Positions 1 to 6,133 of a DNA stretch of 13,543 nucleotides are shown here, piece by piece. The stretch covers positions 1 through 13,543 of the forward strand of contig JAJYYD010000055.1 of the NCBI GenBank assembly GCA_021801305.1, in the 5' to 3' direction. The stretch is from Thermoplasmata archaeon (lineage in GTDB: Archaea > Thermoplasmatota > Thermoplasmata > Thermoplasmatales > Thermoplasmataceae). Below the pieces are notes generated by a model, which was not told the DNA's origin, did no database searches, and worked only from the letters and a program-made list of their open reading frames with translations. The position numbers and the translations under genes were made by a program. Within the stretch, counting starts at the first letter, position 1; every line of letters starts with the position of its first letter.

Positions 1-668
1 TGGAAATTTACGTGCAGAAGAATGCACAGGCAAGATACACAAGCGTTCAGAACTGGTCAAAGAGTGTTTACAACATGCCCACGAAGAGAGCATGGGTAGA
101 GGAGAATGCCCAGATGGAATGGGTTGGGGGATCTCTGGGTTCAAAGGTCACAATGCTTTATCCTTCATCATACCTGAGAGGTCCATACGCTTCAACACAC
201 AACCTCAACATATCGCTTGCGGGACCTGGGACAGTAAAGGATACCGGTGCTAAGGCAATTCACCTTGCTCCACACACATCATCAAGGATAGTGGCAAAGA
301 GTATCAGTATAGAGGATGGAAAAGCCATTTACAGAGGTCTGCTCAGGATGAACAAGGGGGCAATAAATTCAAAGAGTCATGTCCAGTGTGATGCCCTTCT
401 CATAAACGATGAATCCACGTCATTTACATACCCGCACGATGAAATATATGAACCTACAGCGACGTTCGGCCATGAAGCAACAGTTGGAAGGATAGGTACT
501 GAAGAACTCACATACCTGAGGTCAAGGGGCCTGAGCGAAGAAGAGGCCAGTTCCATGATCGTCCTGGGTTTCATGGATGACGTAATGAAGGAGATACCCA
601 TGGAATTTGCAGTTGAAATGAACCGCCTGGTAAAACTTGAAATGAGCAAGATGGGCGCGGTAGGATGA
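1..668 (+). CDS. sufB: SufB, Fe-S cluster assembly scaffold subunit (C-terminal part, 5' truncated by window edge)
   Basis: This is the C-terminal ~222 residues of SufB, the scaffold subunit of the SufBCD complex that builds [4Fe-4S] clusters in the cytoplasm. The reading frame is open from the first bases (frame of base 3), so the 5' half lies outside; a GTG at 12 is internal. Visible family marks are RYTSVQNWS near the fragment start, VQCDALL with the cysteine at 387-389 (corresponding to the E. coli SufB catalytic Cys405), the HEAT motif at about 471-482 (E. coli His433/Glu434), and the closing YLRSRGLSEEEA helix. Full SufB proteins are about 460-480 residues, so roughly half is present. 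It is followed after 6 bases by sufD, as in a classic suf operon. SufC would be expected upstream. Identification is by motif recall and is strong. Confidence 0.96.
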   Translation, partial: EIYVQKNAQARYTSVQNWSKSVYNMPTKRAWVEENAQMEWVGGSLGSKVTMLYPSSYLRGPYASTHNLNISLAGPGTVKDTGAKAIHLAPHTSSRIVAKSISIEDGKAIYRGLLRMNKGAINSKSHVQCDALLINDESTSFTYPHDEIYEPTATFGHEATVGRIGTEELTYLRSRGLSEEEASSMIVLGFMDDVMKEIPMEFAVEMNRLVKLEMSKMGAVG

Positions 669-670
669 TC
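663..670 (+). promoter_or_regulatory. Shine-Dalgarno-like site for sufD
   Basis: GGATGATC, overlapping the sufB stop codon, matches the archaeal GGTGATC-type ribosome binding site and lies 4 bases before the ATG at 675. It supports that start and re-initiation of ribosomes leaving sufB. Confidence 0.55.
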
Positions 671-674
671 TTTC

Positions 675-1916
675 ATGGAGACATACCCGGAAACATTAAA
701 AACAAGGCTCAATGACGAAGCTTTTGAGTTCAGGCGGGATTCATTTCTCGCATTTCTCAAGACACCGGTTCGGAGCTTCAAGGAAAGCCCAACTGTAAGC
801 GAATATGTGGAAGTCACGGACAAGGACCTGGAAAGGATGCTTTATGGGGAATTCAGCCAGTCCCCGAGGAATCCCCAGTTCATAAAGGAAGCCAACATAA
901 AAGTGCTTAACGGCAAGCTGGAATCAGTCGAGAATCTTCCACAAGGGGTAGAAGTCATGGATCTGGTTGAAGCTGCCAGGGATTCTGTTATAAGATCAAG
1001 GTTTCTTGACAACAAGCATCTTGGAGATGACCGGACTGAATTCCTTATCAATTCCGCATGGCAGAGAGGACTCTTTGTTAAGGTTGGAAAGAATGTGAAG
1101 GCAGACATAACCGTGCACAATCTCTCTAACGGGACAGATTCATACGCATACAAGACTGTGGTTTCCTGCGGTGAGGAATCAAAACTAAACTACACCGAGG
1201 TCAATGAAAGTGCATCAGACGGCGATGCTGTGCAGGGAAAGAATATCTACTTCTTCCAGGATGAATATTCAAAGGTGCAGTTCAACTATGTACAGGATAA
1301 GTCACTGTCAGTGACCGATCTGTCATTCGTAAAATCATTCCAGTCCAGGTATACGGAATTCCAGATATTCCACATAAACCATGGAGGCAGCAGGGTAATA
1401 TTCGGGAATGAGTCACAGCAGATAGGCGACAGTTCAGATTATCGTGTCTATGGAGTCAGTTTCTCTGACGCAAAGCAGAAAATAGACATTCGGGACAGCA
1501 GTTTTCAGGTTGGAAAATCCTCAACAGCAGATATTCATGTGAGGGGTGTCGTGAAAGGAACAAGCTCAACTATACACAGGGGAAACATCGATCTTGAGTT
1601 TGAAGCCGTAAACGCAACCGGATTTTACGATTCAAAGATACTCCTGCTTTCAAAGGAAGGTTATGCCAATTCAAAACCTGGACTCATGATCAAGAACAGC
1701 AATACAAAATCAAAACATGGTTCAGCAATAAGCAACGTGAACGAGGACGAAATCGTTTATCTCCGGTCAAGGGGAATAGACGAGAACACGGCCAGGTCAA
1801 TGATAACAGAGGGATTTGTTTCATACGTGATTGAGAAATCAAACAGCGAGTTCATGAACAACAGGATAAAGAAATACACAGAAGGCACAGTTCTTGGCAC
1901 AATGGGAAAAGATTAA
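675..1916 (+). CDS. sufD: SufD, Fe-S cluster assembly protein
   Basis: SufD is the SufB paralogue that pairs with it in the SufB-SufC2-SufD complex; the SufB/SufD interface is where nascent clusters form. The 413-residue protein has a divergent N-terminal helical part (1-130), a beta-helix core with the DIHVRGVVKG and STIHRGNIDL strands (286-310), a histidine at 348 in SKHGSA (corresponding to E. coli SufD His360), and the family-typical C-terminal helix YLRSRGIDENTARSMI (362-377). Start ATG has an SD-like GGATGATC just upstream. It begins 6 bases after sufB, and its last 23 bases overlap the start of the cysteine desulfurase gene. The cysteine-histidine pair CSHG of enterobacterial SufD is KHG here, so only the histidine is kept. 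Assignment to SufD rather than SufB rests on order and the shorter, less conserved N-terminus. Confidence 0.95.
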   Translation: METYPETLKTRLNDEAFEFRRDSFLAFLKTPVRSFKESPTVSEYVEVTDKDLERMLYGEFSQSPRNPQFIKEANIKVLNGKLESVENLPQGVEVMDLVEAARDSVIRSRFLDNKHLGDDRTEFLINSAWQRGLFVKVGKNVKADITVHNLSNGTDSYAYKTVVSCGEESKLNYTEVNESASDGDAVQGKNIYFFQDEYSKVQFNYVQDKSLSVTDLSFVKSFQSRYTEFQIFHINHGGSRVIFGNESQQIGDSSDYRVYGVSFSDAKQKIDIRDSSFQVGKSSTADIHVRGVVKGTSSTIHRGNIDLEFEAVNATGFYDSKILLLSKEGYANSKPGLMIKNSNTKSKHGSAISNVNEDEIVYLRSRGIDENTARSMITEGFVSYVIEKSNSEFMNNRIKKYTEGTVLGTMGKD

Positions 1917-3183
1917 GCAGGATTTCCCAATTTTTCATTCAGAAAAAAACCGTAACCTTACATACTTGGACAGCGCGGCAACATCACAGAAGCCAAAAAA
2001 AGTTATAGACGCTGTAACCTATTTCTACGAAAATTATTACAGCAATGTTCACAGGGGCATATACAGCTTAAGCGAGATTGCCACAGACATGTATGAAAAA
2101 GCAAGGGAAAACGTTTCCAGTTTTATAGGTTCGGCCAGTCCTGAACAGGTAGTCTTCCTCAGAAATACCACTGAAGCCCTGAACCTTCTCTCTTATACTC
2201 TTGGGAGAGACCTTGTGGCTGGAGATGAAGTCCTTATATCGATCATGGAGCATCATTCAAACATAGTTCCATGGCAGTTCCTCGAAGAGAGAGGAATAAA
2301 AGTTTCCTATACAGACATAACCGAAGAAGGGAAGCTGGACATGGAAGATTTCAGCAGGAAGCTTACCCCCAGGACCAGGATAGTTTCAATGACGCAGGTA
2401 TCGAATCTCCTGGGCACCATAAACCCTGTAAGGGTAATGGGGAAAATGGCTCATGATAATGGGAGCATTTTCATAGTTGATGGGGCACAGAGTGTTCCCC
2501 ACATGAAAGTGGATGTCAGGGATATTGGATGTGATTTCCTTGCATTCTCAGGGCATAAAATGCTTGGCCCATCTGGTATTGGTGTTTTATACGGAAAGCA
2601 GGAAATGCTGGAGGAGATGCATCCCTTCCTTGGAGGAGGGGAGATGATCCGGACAGTCTCAACTTCAGGGTCCACATGGAACGATGTTCCGCTCAAGTTC
2701 GAGGCTGGGACTCCCAATATGGAGGGTGCAATAGGTCTCTCGGCTGCGGTGGACTACCTGGATGAAATTGGAATGGATCAGGTCAGGGATCACGAGATGG
2801 ACCTTATCCACTACACATTAAAATTGGAGGAGGAATACAACATCGATGATCTGGTCTCTTATGGGCCACGGAATCCGGATGCAAGGGGTGGCGTTTACTC
2901 TTTTAACATGGGGGAGATACCTCCAATGGATATGGACAGCCAGTTCAGGGATAACGGTATGGTAATCGGGTCATCAGTTCACCCGCATGATGTATCCTCA
3001 TCTCTCGATGAAGCTGATGTGGCTGTAAGATCCGGGCACCATTGCGCTATGCCTCTCAATCACAGGCTTGGGGTTGTAGCCACCTCAAGGGCATCGTATT
3101 ATATATACAACACAAGGAATGACGTGGAGAAGCTTTTTGATCAGCTTGAAAAAATAAGGAAGGTGTATGATCATGGACGATGA
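1894..3183 (+). CDS. sufS: SufS-type (group II) cysteine desulfurase
   Basis: PLP enzyme that removes sulfur from L-cysteine as a protein-bound persulfide for Fe-S assembly. In the 429-residue protein, EHHSNIVPW (119-127) carries the PLP-stacking histidine, IVDGAQSVPH (194-203) the PLP-contacting aspartate, SGHKMLGPSG (219-228) the Schiff-base Lys222, and RSGHHCAMPL (379-388) the persulfide Cys384. The TTG start at 1894 is the only good choice: the frame is closed at 1867-1869, no ATG or GTG precedes the conserved FPIF...YLDSAATSQKP segment, and WEKIKQDFP matches the usual SufS N-terminus. It overlaps sufD by 23 bases and sufU by 11-17, so translation is coupled. Unusual: an extra ~20-residue segment (about 341-361) sits before HPHDV and resembles the following 20 residues. 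The protein is therefore longer than the usual 405-415. Confidence 0.95.
   Translation: MAQWEKIKQDFPIFHSEKNRNLTYLDSAATSQKPKKVIDAVTYFYENYYSNVHRGIYSLSEIATDMYEKARENVSSFIGSASPEQVVFLRNTTEALNLLSYTLGRDLVAGDEVLISIMEHHSNIVPWQFLEERGIKVSYTDITEEGKLDMEDFSRKLTPRTRIVSMTQVSNLLGTINPVRVMGKMAHDNGSIFIVDGAQSVPHMKVDVRDIGCDFLAFSGHKMLGPSGIGVLYGKQEMLEEMHPFLGGGEMIRTVSTSGSTWNDVPLKFEAGTPNMEGAIGLSAAVDYLDEIGMDQVRDHEMDLIHYTLKLEEEYNIDDLVSYGPRNPDARGGVYSFNMGEIPPMDMDSQFRDNGMVIGSSVHPHDVSSSLDEADVAVRSGHHCAMPLNHRLGVVATSRASYYIYNTRNDVEKLFDQLEKIRKVYDHGR
3158..3165 (+). promoter_or_regulatory. Shine-Dalgarno-like site for sufU
   Basis: GGAAGGTG inside the 3' end of sufS. Spacing of 7 bases favours the ATG at 3173 over the in-frame ATG at 3167, which lies one base away from the motif. 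Confidence 0.45.
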
Positions 3184-3550
3184 AGAGCAGATGGAATTCA
3201 TAATGGAGCATTACAGGCATCCTCACAATTCCGGGGTAGTTGAAAACCCTACGGATGAGATAACCGAATACAATCCCGTATGCGGGGATGCAGTCAAGGT
3301 GTCAATGTTAATTAAGGACAATAGAGTCCAGGACATCAGGTTTGTTGGAAGAGGATGCTCAATCAGCCAGGCTTCTGCCTCAATCCTGACAGATGAGGCA
3401 AGGGGAAAGAACATAGAAGAACTGAAGAAAATTACGGAAAAGGAACACCTGGATTCTATCGGTATAAAGCTCGGACCCAGCAGGGAAAAATGTGCATTGC
3501 TGTCTTTCAATGCACTGAAAAAGATCTTGGTAAAATATGGTGGTGAATAA
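3167..3550 (+). CDS. sufU: SufU/IscU-like Fe-S assembly (sulfur relay or scaffold) protein
   Basis: Partner of SufS that either accepts persulfide sulfur through a zinc site or scaffolds a nascent cluster. All four ligand-type residues of the family are visible: Cys39 and Asp41 in NPVCGDAV, Cys64 in GRGCSISQASAS, and Cys109 in REKCALLSFNAL. The residues before the last cysteine (Arg106, Lys108) follow the SufU pattern rather than the HC of IscU. However, Cys64 to Cys109 is 45 residues, close to IscU; Bacillus SufU has about 60 because of an inserted loop. At 127 residues it is IscU-sized. Two in-frame ATGs exist (3167, 3173); the second is better spaced from the GGAAGGTG motif. It overlaps sufS and ends 2 bases before the ferredoxin start. 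Whether it acts as a zinc sulfurtransferase or a scaffold cannot be told from sequence. Confidence 0.93.
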   Translation: MIMDDEEQMEFIMEHYRHPHNSGVVENPTDEITEYNPVCGDAVKVSMLIKDNRVQDIRFVGRGCSISQASASILTDEARGKNIEELKKITEKEHLDSIGIKLGPSREKCALLSFNALKKILVKYGGE

Positions 3551-3552
3551 AT

Positions 3553-3759
3553 ATGTCAGAATACAGGATTTCACTTGACAGGAAGGGTTGCCTGAGCGAT
3601 GCAATATGCACTGCCCTGTGCCCTTCAAACTGGTTCATGGATACAGACGGGAAGGCAAGTTACAGGCATGAAGTTATAGGGGAGAAGGACCTGGATGAAA
3701 ACATGGAAGCTTCAAGATCCTGCCCCACGGGAATCATCAGGATTTCGAAGATTGAATAA
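3553..3759 (+). CDS. Single-cluster [4Fe-4S] ferredoxin with Asp ligand
   Basis: A 68-residue soluble electron carrier. Its cysteine pattern is Cys13-x2-Asp16-x2-Cys19-x3-Cys23-Pro, then Cys57-Pro. This closely follows the Pyrococcus furiosus ferredoxin, where three cysteines and an aspartate (C-x2-D-x2-C and a distal CP cysteine) bind one [4Fe-4S] cluster; here the likely ligands are Cys13, Asp16, Cys19 and Cys57. The Pyrococcus disulfide between Cys21 and Cys48 has its first partner conserved (Cys23), but the second position is Glu49, so that bond cannot form. It starts 2 bases after sufU and is the last gene of the suf operon, suggesting either an electron supply to cluster assembly or simple co-expression of a client. 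Its last 23 bases overlap the convergent glycyl-tRNA synthetase gene. Confidence 0.92.
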   Translation: MSEYRISLDRKGCLSDAICTALCPSNWFMDTDGKASYRHEVIGEKDLDENMEASRSCPTGIIRISKIE

Positions 3760-5209
3760 ATTTTTTTAAACTGTCATTCCTGAATGTATTGTCGTGCATC
3801 AGGAGGTCGTCTATCCTCATTCTTATCTGTTTTGTGGAATCCCTTTCCCTGATCGTTACTGTCTCGTCCTCCAGGGTCTGGTAATCGACTGTTATGCAGT
3901 AAGGAGTACCGATCTCGTCCTGCCTTGCGTACCTTCTCCCAATGGACCCGGATTCATCATATGCAACTGACTGGTTATGCGCAGTAAGCTTCACCAGAAG
4001 CTCCTTTGCCTTCTCAGCTATGCCATCTTTCTTCATAAGCGGTAGGACACATGCCGAATATGGGGAGACATCGCATGCAAGCCCCAAAACTCTGTTTCCA
4101 TTCTCCCTGGTGTAGTAAGAGTGAAACAGGACCGCAGTAAGGATCCTGTCAAAACCGGCAGCGGGTTCAACAACTTTGGGAATAAAGGTTCTCCCGTCCA
4201 CAGTTACCGACATATTCTCGCCGGAAAACTCCTGATGCCTGGTCAGATCATAATCACCCCTGTCTGATATTCCAACGGCCTCAATCCAGTCATGGTCAAT
4301 AAGAACCTCAGCATCCCAGCAGTCCGAGGAGTAATGCGCAAGCTCATTCTTCCTGTGCTGCCTGAATCTCAGTCTTCTTCCGTCCACACCGGCCCTCAGG
4401 AGAATAAGGGCAGTGAGGTTCATGAAATAGGCAAGAGCTCCGTTTTTTATAAGTCCTGATCTGTGCGCTTCCTTTATGCTCTCACTTATCTCGTCACCGC
4501 TGTTAGGTACAAGGGTGAACTTCTCTCCCTCAGGTATCTCTCCCCAATCCTCATGTTCAGGATCAAAGAAAACCTCGACCTCGCCCTGATTGAATTCCCT
4601 CATCCTTATCAGGCCCTGTCTCGGGGAGATCTCGTTCCTGAAGGATTTACCGACCTGTGCAACTGCCATTGGCAATTTTCCCCTGTAAAAATTATTCAGG
4701 AGCTTGAAGTTGATCATTATGCCCTGGGCTGTCTCAGGCCTCAGGTAAAGATCAAATGCCTCGCTGTTGTTTGTTACCCTGAACATAAGGTTGAACTGGT
4801 AAGCGTCCACCAGCCTTGTCCCGCAGACAGTACATTTTACCTCATTATTCCTTAGTACGTCAAGGTAACCATCTACAGAGGAAGGAGGATTTGCAATGCC
4901 CAGTTTTTCCACAAGGCTCTCGAGCTTGTATTTTGCATGGCATTTAGGGCATTCGGAGGCAATATCGGCGAATTTGTCAAGGTGGCCTGAAGCCTTCAGG
5001 ACAGATTCTGGAGTAACAACCGGTGTGTCAATAAATATTGCCCCGGCATCCATATAGAATCTTTTCCATACTGAAATTATGTTGTCCTTCAGCAGTGATC
5101 CAAGCGGCGCATAATCGTAGAAACCGTTAAGGCCCCCATAAAGGGAGAATGACTGCCAGAAGAAACCTCTCCTCTTTGCAAGCTCTATTATTTCCTCAAA
5201 GCTGCTCAT
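3737..5209 (-). CDS. glyS: Glycyl-tRNA synthetase (class II, alpha2 type)
   Basis: Charges tRNA-Gly with glycine in the cytoplasm. In the 490-residue protein, the N-terminal catalytic part opens with RRGFFWQSFSLYGGLNGFYDYAP (13-35 region), the RPETAQGIM block (157-165) is typical of GlyRS, class II motif 2 is FRNEISPRQGLIRMREF (190-206), and motif 3 is GFDRILTAVLF (352-362). Two CxxC pairs (Cys87/90 and Cys126/129) look like a zinc knuckle inserted in the catalytic domain. The C-terminal anticodon-binding domain (about 385-480) includes SIGRRYARQDEIGTPYCI. The length is nearer to Thermus-type GlyRS (about 505) than to the longer archaeal and eukaryotic forms. The ATG shares ATGA with the stop of the upstream CBS gene, implying translational coupling. 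The 3' end overlaps the convergent ferredoxin gene by 23 bases. Confidence 0.97.
   Translation of the reverse strand: MSSFEEIIELAKRRGFFWQSFSLYGGLNGFYDYAPLGSLLKDNIISVWKRFYMDAGAIFIDTPVVTPESVLKASGHLDKFADIASECPKCHAKYKLESLVEKLGIANPPSSVDGYLDVLRNNEVKCTVCGTRLVDAYQFNLMFRVTNNSEAFDLYLRPETAQGIMINFKLLNNFYRGKLPMAVAQVGKSFRNEISPRQGLIRMREFNQGEVEVFFDPEHEDWGEIPEGEKFTLVPNSGDEISESIKEAHRSGLIKNGALAYFMNLTALILLRAGVDGRRLRFRQHRKNELAHYSSDCWDAEVLIDHDWIEAVGISDRGDYDLTRHQEFSGENMSVTVDGRTFIPKVVEPAAGFDRILTAVLFHSYYTRENGNRVLGLACDVSPYSACVLPLMKKDGIAEKAKELLVKLTAHNQSVAYDESGSIGRRYARQDEIGTPYCITVDYQTLEDETVTIRERDSTKQIRMRIDDLLMHDNTFRNDSLKKFIQSSKS
3761..3767 (+). terminator. Oligo-T terminator of the suf operon
   Basis: A T7 run begins 2 bases after the ferredoxin stop codon. 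Archaeal RNA polymerase terminates on such U-tracts without a required hairpin. The run lies within the last codons of the convergent synthetase gene (read there as lysine AAA codons). Confidence 0.6.
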
Positions 5210-6054
5210 AGAAATACTCTCATTATCTCAATATCATAAAGCATTCCGGCAATTATCTTGCTGTCTTCAAGCACAGGAAGCTGGTTGTAGTTTCCGGTCA
5301 GCATGTTTCTTACCGCGGTTTCCAGGCGATCATTGGGTGAAACTACCACGGGGTTTTTTACCATGATCTTTTCCACGGGAATATCGGGAAGCTGTATGTT
5401 GCTCTTCTCTATGACATAGGTTATGACATTTCTTATTCCGCCCCATGACCATGGGTCCTCGTCCTCTCCAAGTCCTGCCTCAGAGAGCACGGTTGTTGAT
5501 TTCAGATCGATTTTGTCAAAAAGATCCCTGTCAGTTACAAGCCCAAGGAATTCTCCAGCTGAATTTACAACTGGATATGTGTAAACGCCTGAAAGTCTCA
5601 TGAGTGTGGGGAGCATGCTGATGGGAGTTTTTCCCCATATTGGTATTGTTATTGTTTTCAAAAGGTCCTTTACCTTTATGCTCCCGTATTTTTCCTTCAC
5701 CACCTGCAGGAAATTCTGCGGAGTCAGGATCCCTGTGATTTCATTTTTTTCATTCACAACAGTCAGATGCCTTCTGTGCTGGTTCAGCATTTCTATTGCG
5801 GCATACTGTATGGTGTCATCCTCCTTTACGGTCTTTGCGTTTCTCATCACTAATGCAGCCTGTGTCTCGACAGGATTTGCAAATATATCCCGCCTGCTTA
5901 TTATTCCTGCATAGTGGTTCCTGACATCTTTCATTGGAAGTCCTGTCAGGTTGTTTTTGATGAGTATTTTCACAATTTCATTGAGTGGGCTGGGTACTGT
6001 GCCAGTGATTGGCTGGGTGGTCATGATCTCAGAGACTTTTTCCTTCATATGCAT
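5206..6054 (-). CDS. Four-CBS-domain protein
   Basis: Built almost wholly of CBS motifs, regulatory modules that commonly bind adenine nucleotides or related ligands. Counting from the ATG at 6054 (282 residues), repeats lie at about 8-61 (VSEIMTTQPITG ... AGIISRRDIF), 66-119 (LVMRNAKTV ... ITGILTPQNFL), 127-179 (VKDLL ... FLGLVTDRDLF) and 226-281 (VEKIMVKNPVVVSPND ... IIAGMLYDIEIMRV). An acidic, tryptophan-containing linker (EDEDPWSWGGIRN) precedes repeat 4. No catalytic domain, membrane segment or DNA-binding helix is visible, so it is probably a ligand sensor. The stop overlaps the glycyl-tRNA synthetase start (ATGA). Start is uncertain: in-frame TTG 6096, ATG 6087, ATG 6054 and ATG 6048 exist. 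A TATA-like element at 6101-6110 would put transcription start near 6081, excluding the two upstream starts. Confidence 0.9.
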   Translation of the reverse strand: MHMKEKVSEIMTTQPITGTVPSPLNEIVKILIKNNLTGLPMKDVRNHYAGIISRRDIFANPVETQAALVMRNAKTVKEDDTIQYAAIEMLNQHRRHLTVVNEKNEITGILTPQNFLQVVKEKYGSIKVKDLLKTITIPIWGKTPISMLPTLMRLSGVYTYPVVNSAGEFLGLVTDRDLFDKIDLKSTTVLSEAGLGEDEDPWSWGGIRNVITYVIEKSNIQLPDIPVEKIMVKNPVVVSPNDRLETAVRNMLTGNYNQLPVLEDSKIIAGMLYDIEIMRVFL

Positions 6055-6100
6055 TTGTGATCTTAGACGACTATTAAACAATTTCATTGTTTCCAATAGA

Positions 6101-6110
6101 TTATATTTAT
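6101..6110 (+). promoter_or_regulatory. TATA box of the DUF1028 gene, possibly shared by the divergent CBS gene
   Basis: TTATATTTAT is centred about 28 bases before the ATG at 6134, the distance expected for a leaderless archaeal transcript. Read on the other strand, the same bases (ATAAATATAA) could drive the CBS-glyS operon with a start near 6081 and a short leader. No other strong TATA element is visible between the two genes. Confidence 0.55.
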
Positions 6111-6133
6111 CCGGTACTGATCCATGGAACTGT

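Noticed and set aside
377..823. 148-codon minus-strand frame across the sufB/sufD junction
   Set aside because: It is antisense to two clear genes and its Ser/Leu-rich composition suggests a shadow.
4463..4855. 130-codon open frame on the plus strand
   Set aside because: It is antisense to the catalytic core of glycyl-tRNA synthetase and shows no family motif.
5951..6133. N-terminal extension of the DUF1028 frame upstream of ATG 6134
   Set aside because: The stretch is antisense to the CBS gene, the DUF1028 family begins at TFS, and the TATA box at 6101-6110 lies inside it.
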